A DNA stretch of 11,324 nt from assembly GCA_025465385.1 (NCBI GenBank), contig JAODNG010000464.1:1-11324 (forward strand), in the 5' to 3' direction. Of this stretch, positions 1 to 5,068 are shown one piece after another. The stretch's first letter is position 1. Each line of letters begins with the position of its first letter. Under the pieces are notes generated by a model, which saw only the letters and a program-made list of their open reading frames with translations, was not told the DNA's origin and did not search any database. The translations under genes and the position numbers were made by a program. Source of the DNA: Pseudonocardiales bacterium. GTDB lineage: Bacteria > Actinomycetota > Actinomycetes > Mycobacteriales > Pseudonocardiaceae.

Positions 1-8
1 TACATCCC

Positions 9-107
9 TCATTCGGCGAGGCGGCGTTGCTCGGCGAGCAGCTCGTCGACCGAGGCAGTACCGCTGGCATACCGGGAGCCGATCTCGGCGTTGAAGGTGT
101 CGACGAC
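9..107 (-). pseudogene. Detached C-terminal end of the RsiG-like protein (beyond the TAG)
   Basis: Reading in the same frame past the TAG gives 32 sense codons, beginning VVDTFNAEIGSRYASG and ending at TGA (9-11). The first Asp is exactly where the second c-di-GMP motif needs its final residue. The rest looks like the normal end of the coiled-coil protein, with a SVDELLAEQ tail. I see no convincing new start codon, so without readthrough this stretch should not be translated. It supports a recent nonsense change (for example CAG to TAG) or a base-call error in a gene of about 190 codons. Confidence 0.65.
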
Positions 108-581
108 CTACTGCACTTCGCGGCGCCGCTGAGATACCGACGACTCCTCCGTGCGGTAGGCCGCCAGCGCGCCCTCGAGCTGCTCAGCTGACAGCGACCC
201 GACGTCGGACAGATCCGCGTCGGCGACCAGCGCCTCGACGTGGCGGCGGTGCGCCTCGGCCCGGGAGGGTTGCAGCGTCTGATGGCGAGCCGAGCCCGTT
301 GCCGGGCCAACCGCATTCACCGCCAGGATGCGGGCCAGATCGTCGACGACGGGAGCGGTGCCACCTTCACGGCGGCGCCGTTGTTCGGCGCGCACGAGAT
401 CGATTCGGGCGTGCAACAGGCGCCGGAGGTAGGACAGGTCCGTCTCTTCCTGGGCCGCGTCGTCTCGCCGCGCACGCACCTCGGCGAGCCCCAATTCGCC
501 CAAACCGGCGCTGAAGCCGGCCCCCAGTACCCGATCAATCCTGCGACGACCCCCACGACGAACCTCGACCACGCCGTCCAT
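108..581 (-). CDS. rsiG: RsiG-like anti-sigma factor (aerial mycelium formation protein), truncated by an in-frame TAG
   Basis: The 157-residue product matches the RsiG family, which in Streptomyces holds the sporulation sigma factor WhiG inactive when bound to c-di-GMP. After a basic start comes RRRIDRVL (12-19), then a long coiled-coil-like helix. The family's c-di-GMP motif E(x3)S(x2)R(x3)Q(x3)D is seen twice. The first copy is E46-S50-R53-H57-D61, with His in place of Gln. The second begins E146-S150-R153-Q157 and is broken by TAG at 108-110, just before its last Asp. The frame stays open after the stop down to a TGA at 9-11. The ATG at 579-581 has a weak GGTAGGTG upstream. The gene lies 79 bp downstream of ygfZ on the same strand. 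It may be a pseudogene, a truncated but working protein, or a sequencing error. The family call is fairly sure; the functional state is not. Confidence 0.8.
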   Translation of the reverse strand: MDGVVEVRRGGRRRIDRVLGAGFSAGLGELGLAEVRARRDDAAQEETDLSYLRRLLHARIDLVRAEQRRRREGGTAPVVDDLARILAVNAVGPATGSARHQTLQPSRAEAHRRHVEALVADADLSDVGSLSAEQLEGALAAYRTEESSVSQRRREVQ

Positions 582-660
582 CCTGGCACCTACCCGTATC
601 GAGCGGGCTCAGCGGGGCTCCTCAGGGCGGTCTACCCCGGTGAGCCTGCTCAATGCGGGA

Positions 661-1692
661 TTAGGACCTCAGGCGGCGTAGGGCGGCGCGGCCAGGGGGT
701 TCGCCGGTGTCGGGGGGAAGTGAGTTGGGGTCTATTGCGGCGGCTGCTCGGCCGGCTTGTAGGGGAGTCGTGGGCTCGACTGAGCGTTTGACGAGGGCGA
801 GAGCGATGGCGCCCAGTTCGTAATGGGTAGCGACGGTGCCGACCCGGCCCACTACCCGCTCGCCGGCCATCACCGGATCCCCGGTGACCGGCAGGGTCTC
901 TGGTGACTCCAGGTGCAGCAGCACCATCCGTCGCGGCGGGCGACCCAGGTTCGATACCCGTGCCACCGTCTCCTGGCCGCGGTAACACCCCTTGTCCAGG
1001 TGCACCGCCGGACCGATCCAGCCCACCTCGTGCGGGATGGTGCGGTCGTCGGTGTCGATGCCCAGCCGTGGCCGCAGTGCTGCCGCCCGGATCGCCTCAT
1101 AAGCCCACGTGCCGGCCGGTGCGGCACCCGCATCGACAAGCCGGCGCCAGGCGTTGGTGAGGTCGCTACGGGCCACCAGCAGGTCCGCCCGACCCGACTC
1201 CACCCGAGCGAACCCACCCAGCTCGCCGGCCCGCCTCAGCACGTCGCCGGTGCCCGGTCCCAGCAGCGAGAGAACGGCCAGCTCCGTCGTCGCATCCCGG
1301 GGTGTCACTTTCGACCAGAACACCATCGAGTTCAGGTAGGCCAGCAGACCCTGCGCCCGACCTGGATCGGTGTCCAGCCACACCGTGTCCTGCACATGGG
1401 AGACCACAGCATGGTGCTCGACGTGTCCTCGTAGGTCCAGGACCAGCGCCTCGGTATGCGCACCTTCACCGAGCGCGAGCAGGTGCTGGGAGGTGATGGT
1501 GTGCAGCCAGGTCAACCGATCCTCGCCCGGGACGGCGAGAACCTCGCGGTGCGACCGGTCCACCACCACGACGTCGCGGTCGGCGGCGCGTTGCTCCCCT
1601 AAGGGGTCACCGTGGTGCCAGGCGACGCCGGCGTCTGGGGATCCCTCCGGCGGCGGCACCGCTCCAGGCAGCTCCAGTAACGGCGACGTCAC
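661..1692 (-). CDS. ygfZ: YgfZ/GcvT-fold folate-binding protein
   Basis: This 343-residue protein belongs to the YgfZ/CAF17 family, tetrahydrofolate-binding relatives of the glycine-cleavage T protein that help make or repair Fe-S clusters. The family signature K-G-C-Y-x-G-Q-E is present as KGCYRGQE (residues about 234-241, Cys236), followed by TVARV and a C-terminal barrel-like domain. An upstream ATG would add seven residues. I chose GTG at 1690-1692 because it overlaps the stop of the preceding nur gene as GTGA, typical of translational coupling, and the protein then begins VTSPLLELPGAV. A purine-rich GGAAACAGAGAG lies just upstream. Length is normal for actinobacterial members. The partner is nur upstream; rsiG follows 79 bp downstream. 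Confidence 0.9.
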   Translation of the reverse strand: MTSPLLELPGAVPPPEGSPDAGVAWHHGDPLGEQRAADRDVVVVDRSHREVLAVPGEDRLTWLHTITSQHLLALGEGAHTEALVLDLRGHVEHHAVVSHVQDTVWLDTDPGRAQGLLAYLNSMVFWSKVTPRDATTELAVLSLLGPGTGDVLRRAGELGGFARVESGRADLLVARSDLTNAWRRLVDAGAAPAGTWAYEAIRAAALRPRLGIDTDDRTIPHEVGWIGPAVHLDKGCYRGQETVARVSNLGRPPRRMVLLHLESPETLPVTGDPVMAGERVVGRVGTVATHYELGAIALALVKRSVEPTTPLQAGRAAAAIDPNSLPPDTGEPPGRAALRRLRS

Positions 1693-2111
1693 GAACTCTC
1701 TGTTTCCAGGCACTGCACGCAGCGCCCTGACAGCGCAAGGTGGCTGGGATTGAGCACGAACCCGAACTGGTCACGTAATCGCGCGGTGAGGTCGGTCAGC
1801 TCCTCAGGGGGTATTTCGGTAACCTCGCCGCACCGGTGACACACCAGGTGAACATGCTCGTGCGCTTGGGTGGAGTAGCTCGGCGCTCCGTGCCCGAGGT
1901 GGGTGTGCCATACCAGGTCGAGGCCCTCGAGCAGGTCCAGGGTGCGATAGATGGTGGTGATGTTCACCGCGGGCGCGACGCGTTGGACTTGCTCGCAAAT
2001 CCGTTCGGGTGTGGCGTGCTTCAATTCCCGCACCGCGTCGAGCACGAGTTGACGTTGTGGAGTCATCCGGAGGCCGCGGTCGTGCAACGTGCGACGCAGG
2101 CTGGTGTCCAC
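1689..2111 (-). CDS. nur: Fur-family metalloregulator, probably nickel-responsive Nur
   Basis: A 140-residue Fur-family repressor with an N-terminal winged helix (LRMTPQRQLVLDAV, then the helix around NITTIYRTLDLL) and a C-terminal dimerisation domain. Structural zinc residues are C91/C94 (CHRC) and C131/C134 (CVQC). The histidine pattern fits Streptomyces Nur rather than Zur or FurA: H32, H84, H86 and H88 line up with its four-His nickel site, and H69, H71 and H124 with its second metal site. I recall the Nur numbering from the published structure and have not aligned it. The open frame reaches 2225, but the Fur fold begins near the GTG at 2109-2111. That GTG has a -10-like TACCAT seven bases upstream and no SD, so it looks leaderless. 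Its stop overlaps the ygfZ start. Confidence 0.8.
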   Translation of the reverse strand: MDTSLRRTLHDRGLRMTPQRQLVLDAVRELKHATPERICEQVQRVAPAVNITTIYRTLDLLEGLDLVWHTHLGHGAPSYSTQAHEHVHLVCHRCGEVTEIPPEELTDLTARLRDQFGFVLNPSHLALSGRCVQCLETESS

Positions 2112-2118
2112 AACAACG

Positions 2119-2124
2119 ATGGTA
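2119..2124 (-). promoter_or_regulatory. -10 element of a likely leaderless nur promoter
   Basis: TACCAT on the minus strand fits the actinobacterial TAnnnT pattern. It ends seven bases before the GTG start of nur, so transcription would begin at or next to the start codon. A TTGAGG about 14 bases further upstream is too close to be a standard -35, so the promoter call rests on the -10 and its spacing. Confidence 0.4.
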
Positions 2125-2165
2125 GCCCTGCGTACCGTCCTCAACCGGGTCCTGCCGGATTGACG

Positions 2166-2195
2166 TTGCCGAACCTGCCGTGACGCGGATAGCGT
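2166..2195 (+). promoter_or_regulatory. Candidate promoter for the divergent small transcript
   Basis: TTGCCG (2166-2171) and TAGCGT (2190-2195) are 18 bp apart and resemble actinobacterial -35 and -10 elements. They point away from nur toward the SD sequence at 2209. Initiation would fall near 2202, a few bases upstream of that SD. A second -35-like TTGACG at 2160-2165 overlaps the region. Confidence 0.4.
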
Positions 2196-2208
2196 GGGCA
2201 GTACACGT

Positions 2209-2224
2209 GAAAGGAGGTGGTCCA
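2209..2224 (+). promoter_or_regulatory. Exceptionally long Shine-Dalgarno sequence
   Basis: GAAAGGAGGTGGTCCA can pair with the usual 3' end of bacterial 16S rRNA (GGAUCACCUCCUUUC region) along all 16 bases. Fifteen are Watson-Crick pairs and one is G-U. Normal SDs use 4-8 pairs. Its core AGGAGG is 10 bases from the TTG at 2228-2230. The 16S tail of this organism is not in the window and is assumed to be standard. Confidence 0.7.
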
Positions 2225-2227
2225 AGG

Positions 2228-2266
2228 TTGAACGGCTATAGGACTCGTGAGGTGGCTGTCAGCTAG
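2228..2266 (+). CDS. 12-residue short ORF behind the extended SD
   Basis: TTG at 2228-2230 opens a 12-codon frame ending in TAG at 2264-2266, product (M)NGYRTREVAVS. The main support is the very strong SD at the correct spacing and a candidate promoter upstream, divergent from nur. A longer version from GTG at 2207-2209 is in frame and would add seven residues, but it would start inside the SD. The codons for E-V-A carry GAGGTGGC (2249-2256), a near repeat of the SD core that can pair with the downstream element at 2288-2295, so the nucleotide sequence may matter more than the peptide. There are no amino-acid runs typical of amino-acid attenuators. I do not recognise a named family. Confidence 0.45.
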   Translation: MNGYRTREVAVS

Positions 2267-2286
2267 TGCCGCCGACGGCCGTGGAA

Positions 2287-2308
2287 GGCCACCTCTTGAG
2301 AGGCGGCC
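2287..2308 (+). ncRNA. Hairpin containing an anti-SD element, part of a structured small RNA
   Basis: GGCC(2287-2290)/GGCC(2305-2308) and CCTC(2292-2295)/GAGG(2300-2303) form a hairpin with one A-C mismatch and a TTGA loop. Its left arm, GGCCACCTCTT (2287-2297), can instead pair with the SD at 2212-2222 (11 consecutive pairs, two of them G-U). Its GCCACCTC (2288-2295) can also pair perfectly with GAGGTGGC inside the short ORF (2249-2256). The three pairings exclude one another, as in a riboregulator. The structure is read by eye; no folding energies were computed. Confidence 0.4.
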
Positions 2309-2320
2309 GGCGAATCCAAG

Positions 2321-2404
2321 GCAGTCACCCGGCCCCCGGGGTGCTCGAGCAATGGTCCCGCTCGGGCTCGCCGCTTCGTGCGGTGACCCCCGGGGGCTGA
2401 CTGC
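2321..2404. terminator. Long compound hairpin between the small transcript and the nitrobindin gene
   Basis: An outer stem GCAGTCA (2321-2327)/TGACTGC (2398-2404) stacks on a 10-bp GC stem, GCCCCCGGGG (2332-2341)/CCCCGGGGGC (2388-2397). Four unpaired bases lie on one side. The 46-base interior holds smaller hairpins: TGCTCGAGCA (2342-2351), CCCG/CGGG (2357-2366) and CCGC/GCGG (2371-2383). It starts 15 bases beyond the nitrobindin stop and faces the end of the plus-strand transcript, so it suits both converging units as a terminator. There is no U-run. Confidence 0.55.
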
Positions 2405-2419
2405 TGTTCGGAGGCATTA

Positions 2420-3064
2420 TCAGCCCACCACCCGGTGCAGCAGGGTCGAGACATGCGGCTGCATGGGTTGGCCGACCATCGCGCGTTGCTCCACGTAGGC
2501 GAGGTCACCGCCTTCGACGACGCCGTAGAGCCGGTGCGCCCCGGTAACCTCTTTGGCCGAGGAACTCCGCACCACCGCGTCGGTGGCCAGCTCCCACGAG
2601 GTCTGGCTGCGCGGCTGTCCGTAGTAGAGCTCAATGATGCCGGTGCCGTGCGCGGCGAGCAGCTCGATGGTGTCATCGGCTTGCGGCCGCCAGAACCCAG
2701 TCTCCCGAGCCGCCGGTCGGATCACCTTGCCGGAGTCGTCGAGCAACCATGCCCGGGACTCATAGCGCAGAAACGGCCGCCCGTCGTGGCAGATGACGAC
2801 CTGCTGGCCGAATCGGTACGGTCCATCGATGGTCGGGTAGACGATCTCACCTTCGCCGCGCCAGACCCCGACCAGTGGCAGCAGGGCCAGGCACTGAGGG
2901 TGCAGCTGCGGCCCTTCGCGCAGGTTCGCGGTGTCGCCGGGAATCGGTAGGTCGGTGAATTCGGGAAGGTTGCGGGTACCGGTGCTCGCTGCGCGCTCGG
3001 CGGCGAGCCGCAGCGCCTCGTCGCCGCTCAAACCGTTGGGGCCGCTGGTCACCCTGGGGATCAT
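2420..3064 (-). CDS. Nitrobindin-like heme-binding FABP-family protein (Rv0813c-like)
   Basis: The 214-residue protein has the nitrobindin/THAP4 beta-barrel signature G-x-W-x-G-x-G as GVWRGEG (66-72), followed by IVYPTIDGPYRFGQQV. Its C-terminal strand HVSTLLHRVVG holds H204 and H210, either of which could be the heme ligand. Family members bind ferric heme and isomerise peroxynitrite to nitrate in the cytoplasm. The first 50 or so residues precede the barrel. The start is ATG at 3062-3064, behind a GGGGGG tract. GTG at 3050-3052 (residue 5) is an alternative with no better SD. In mycobacteria this gene follows the cysA2-sseC genes; here it sits downstream of a P450 and a lipoprotein gene. 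Confidence 0.87.
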   Translation of the reverse strand: MIPRVTSGPNGLSGDEALRLAAERAASTGTRNLPEFTDLPIPGDTANLREGPQLHPQCLALLPLVGVWRGEGEIVYPTIDGPYRFGQQVVICHDGRPFLRYESRAWLLDDSGKVIRPAARETGFWRPQADDTIELLAAHGTGIIELYYGQPRSQTSWELATDAVVRSSSAKEVTGAHRLYGVVEGGDLAYVEQRAMVGQPMQPHVSTLLHRVVG

Positions 3065-3103
3065 AGGCGGTCCCCCCAGCCCCCCGGTTGATCACCGTCT
3101 GTG

Positions 3104-3117
3104 TGTCGTCAGCGACA
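3104..3117. repeat. Small inverted repeat upstream of the nitrobindin gene
   Basis: TGTCG TCAG CGACA is a perfect 5-bp-arm inverted repeat in the 92-bp gap between the lipoprotein stop and the nitrobindin start, about 40 bases before the ATG. It could be an operator or a weak terminator of the upstream gene. At this length, chance is a fair explanation. I see no clear promoter in the gap. Confidence 0.3.
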
Positions 3118-3156
3118 TGATCTGTCGCCCAGGCACATAAACCGTGACACCCCGCG

Positions 3157-3558
3157 TCAGCCCACTTGTAGTTGAAGCAGGGCAAGCTTGGGATTCTCCA
3201 GTTCCACGGCGAAGGCGCCCGGCTTGTTCGCGGTGAAGGCGACCGACGCGGTACTGGCCGCCGGAACCTTGACCGTGCGCTCGTAACCGTGCACGTGGAT
3301 CTCATCGGCCACATCGCTGCTCACCGAGATGACCACGGGGCTACCCAGCGGCACTGTCACCTGGCCGGTGTCGCCGCTGGCCTTCCCGTTGCGGACCTTG
3401 ACGCTGATCGTGCGGACGGTCAGAGCCTGCGCCCGTCCCGGTGCCGTCGACGGGCTGGCCGGGCTGGAACCGGGCGCCGTAGCGGTGCCCTGCCCGCAGC
3501 CTCCGAGTACACCGATCAGCACCGCCCCGGTCGCTATCGTTATCCCGACCCGACCCAT
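3157..3558 (-). CDS. Small cupredoxin-like lipoprotein
   Basis: The 133-residue product starts with a lipoprotein signal peptide: a basic MGR, a hydrophobic stretch to residue 18, and lipobox LGGC with Cys21 as the lipidated residue. A Ser/Pro/Ala/Thr-rich linker (about 22-45) leads into one beta-sandwich domain (46-133) like the cupredoxin-like domains of actinobacterial lipoproteins, including HVHGYE (88-93) and PGAFAVELE. It ends after QLQVG without the Cys/His/Met loop of a blue-copper site, so copper binding is doubtful. It should sit on the outer face of the membrane. ATG at 3556-3558 has a good GGAGG eight bases upstream. It follows the P450 gene by 121 bp, with a possible operator between them. 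The precise role is unknown. Confidence 0.8.
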   Translation of the reverse strand: MGRVGITIATGAVLIGVLGGCGQGTATAPGSSPASPSTAPGRAQALTVRTISVKVRNGKASGDTGQVTVPLGSPVVISVSSDVADEIHVHGYERTVKVPAASTASVAFTANKPGAFAVELENPKLALLQLQVG

Positions 3559-3578
3559 CGCTGTTCCTCCCAGCTACC

Positions 3579-3596
3579 GTCCGTGCTAGAGCGGAC
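3579..3596. repeat. Inverted repeat upstream of the lipoprotein gene
   Basis: GTCCG(3579-3583) and CGGAC(3592-3596) form a perfect inverted repeat with an 8-base spacer, 21 bases before the lipoprotein ATG. It could be an operator or a weak terminator for the P450 transcript. No convincing -10/-35 pair was found in the 121-bp gap. Confidence 0.3.
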
Positions 3597-3679
3597 AGCC
3601 TGCCATAACGCTCAGGGGCGATTGTGCAGAGCCATCTCGCCGGCGTTCCGTCTCCCGCCGGCGTTGTGCCTGAGCTGGG

Positions 3680-5020
3680 TCAGCCGGTCGCGAGGCGGTC
3701 AGCGACGGTGAGACGGCGACGAACGGTCACCATCGCGCCCTGGCGCGGCACCATGGTCACGTGGCGGGGCCGAACCGGCTCGCCCGGCGCGGTGGTAGGC
3801 GCCAGCTCGACTCGTCGCAGGACTTCCCGCAGTACGGTGCGCATCTCCACCTGGGCGAAGGTGGCGCCGAGGCAGCGGCGGACCCCGCCGCCGAAGGGTA
3901 GCCAGACCGCCGGATCGGGCCGCTGACCGAGGAATCGCTGCGGCTGGAACTCATCCGGATCCCGGTAGAGCCGGCTGCTGTGGTGCACCAGGTTGATGCT
4001 GGGAAGCAGGAAGTGGCCGGCCGGAATGCGGTACCCGGCCAGTTGCACCGGGGCCGTCAGTTTGCGGCCGAACTCGAAGACCACCGGCCGCACCCGCAGG
4101 CTCTCCTTGCACACCGCGTCCAACCACGCGTCGTCGCCGTCCGCGGCGGCCGCTGCCGTGCGGTGCAGGAGCGCGGGATGGCGGGTCAGCCGCTCGAAGG
4201 CCCAGGAAAGCGCGGTGGCAGTGGTGTCATGCCCGGCCAGTAGCAGCGTGACGAGCTGGTCGAGGAGCTCGTCGTCGTCCATCGGGGCGTCGGCGTCGGC
4301 GATGCCGCGCACCAGCATCGCGAGCGCGTCGGTGCGCTGCTCGAGCTGTGGATCGGTGCGGCAACGGGTGATCTCGTCGGTGAGCAGCGCCAGGGCCGCG
4401 GCCCGGCGCTGCGCGCGCCGGCGCCACCTGCCGAAACGGAGCAGCACTCGCGGCGGCGGGATCAGCTCCAGCGGCGAACCGATATCGAGCATGGGCGGCA
4501 ACGCCGCGCGCAGCGCGGCGAGCCGGCCTTCGTCGTGCACCCCGATGACGGTGCGCAGGATGACTTCGAGGGTGAGTTTCTGCATCCGGGGAAACAGCGG
4601 GAACTGCTCGTTCACGGGCCATCGGGCGACCTCGTCGACGGTAATGGCGACCATCTCGGCCACCTGCCTGCGCACCGAGTCGCCATGAAACGCTGGCAGC
4701 ATCATCGCCCGGGTGCGGCGGTGCTTGTCGTCGTCGAGCATGAGAATCGACTTGGGCCCGACGACCTGACTCAGCGGGAAGGCCGCTTCCCCGGCGTGAA
4801 AGACCGCTGGGTCGCCACGCAAGACCGACCTGATGTCATCGGGGTCGGTGACGAAGACGAGCGTGCCGATTCCCGGTATCCGGGTGGTGAACAGCCTGCC
4901 GTAGCGGTCGTGGCAGGTCTGCACGAACCGAACCGGATCCAACCAGATCAGTGCCGCCTGCAGAAGTCCCGGCAGCGGCGGGCCAGGGGGCGGTGGGCCG
5001 GGAGCCGGCATGCTCACCAT
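3680..5020 (-). CDS. Cytochrome P450 monooxygenase
   Basis: A 446-residue P450 with all the family landmarks. The N-terminus is proline-rich and has no membrane anchor. The I-helix has AGHDTT (262-267) with the oxygen-activating acid/Thr pair, the K-helix ESLR is at 306-309, PQRF lies in the meander, and the heme loop FGGGVRRCLG has Cys383 as thiolate ligand. The product is soluble and needs ferredoxin and reductase partners not found in this window. It resembles the mycobacterial CYP135/CYP138-type enzymes; the substrate cannot be told. An ATG 19 codons upstream would run through the tetR start region. ATG at 5018-5020 is preferred because a -10-like TATATT ends eight bases before it, implying a leaderless message. 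The divergent tetR gene is its likely local repressor. Confidence 0.93.
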   Translation of the reverse strand: MVSMPAPGPPPPGPPLPGLLQAALIWLDPVRFVQTCHDRYGRLFTTRIPGIGTLVFVTDPDDIRSVLRGDPAVFHAGEAAFPLSQVVGPKSILMLDDDKHRRTRAMMLPAFHGDSVRRQVAEMVAITVDEVARWPVNEQFPLFPRMQKLTLEVILRTVIGVHDEGRLAALRAALPPMLDIGSPLELIPPPRVLLRFGRWRRRAQRRAAALALLTDEITRCRTDPQLEQRTDALAMLVRGIADADAPMDDDELLDQLVTLLLAGHDTTATALSWAFERLTRHPALLHRTAAAAADGDDAWLDAVCKESLRVRPVVFEFGRKLTAPVQLAGYRIPAGHFLLPSINLVHHSSRLYRDPDEFQPQRFLGQRPDPAVWLPFGGGVRRCLGATFAQVEMRTVLREVLRRVELAPTTAPGEPVRPRHVTMVPRQGAMVTVRRRLTVADRLATG

Positions 5021-5028
5021 AGCCCGGC

Positions 5029-5034
5029 AATATA
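5029..5034 (-). promoter_or_regulatory. -10 element of the P450 promoter
   Basis: TATATT on the minus strand ends eight bases before the P450 ATG, giving a leaderless or nearly leaderless message. It overlaps the left arm of the palindrome at 5031-5048. No good -35 is seen at 16-18 bp. Confidence 0.5.
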
Positions 5035-5048
5035 CATACGTTTGTCTA
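5031..5048. promoter_or_regulatory. Operator-like palindrome between the P450 and tetR
   Basis: TATACATAC|GTTTGTCTA is an 18-bp imperfect palindrome (7 of 9 positions pair), the size and symmetry usual for TetR-family operators. It is AT-rich against the surrounding GC-rich DNA. It covers the P450 -10 and lies just upstream of the tetR -10, so one bound dimer could repress both genes. That TetR binds here is inferred from position and symmetry. Confidence 0.55.
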
Positions 5049-5055
5049 ACCCCGG

Positions 5056-5061
5056 TAGTAT
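5056..5061 (+). promoter_or_regulatory. -10 element of a likely leaderless tetR promoter
   Basis: TAGTAT fits TAnnnT and ends seven bases before the tetR ATG at 5069. No SD is present, so the message is probably leaderless. Its -35 zone falls inside the palindrome at 5031-5048, which suggests autoregulation. Confidence 0.5.
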
Positions 5062-5068
5062 CCGGATC

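Noticed and set aside
240..791. Long plus-strand open frame opposite rsiG and ygfZ
   Set aside because: It is a GC-rich mirror of the coding minus strand, with no family motif, no SD, and overlap of two better-supported genes.
913..1434. Plus-strand open frame opposite ygfZ
   Set aside because: Composition is that of an antisense shadow; the YgfZ signature on the other strand decides the strand.
1693..1713. ATG start for ygfZ seven codons upstream
   Set aside because: The GTG overlapping the nur stop gives the usual N-terminus and explains coupling; the extension would lie inside nur.
2112..2225. N-terminal extension of the Fur protein to residue -38
   Set aside because: The extension is Arg-rich, unlike the family, and covers the nur -10 element and the divergent promoter region.
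2207..2266. Longer short-ORF version starting at GTG 2207
   Set aside because: It would begin inside the SD. The TTG at 2228 has ideal spacing. Kept only as an alternative in the feature entry.
3993..4688. Ser/Arg-rich plus-strand frame opposite the P450
   Set aside because: Low-complexity shadow frame with no start signal; P450 motifs fix the other strand as coding.
4535..5068. Upstream part of the plus-strand frame running into tetR
   Set aside because: It is antisense to the P450 gene, and the TetR fold begins at ATG 5069.
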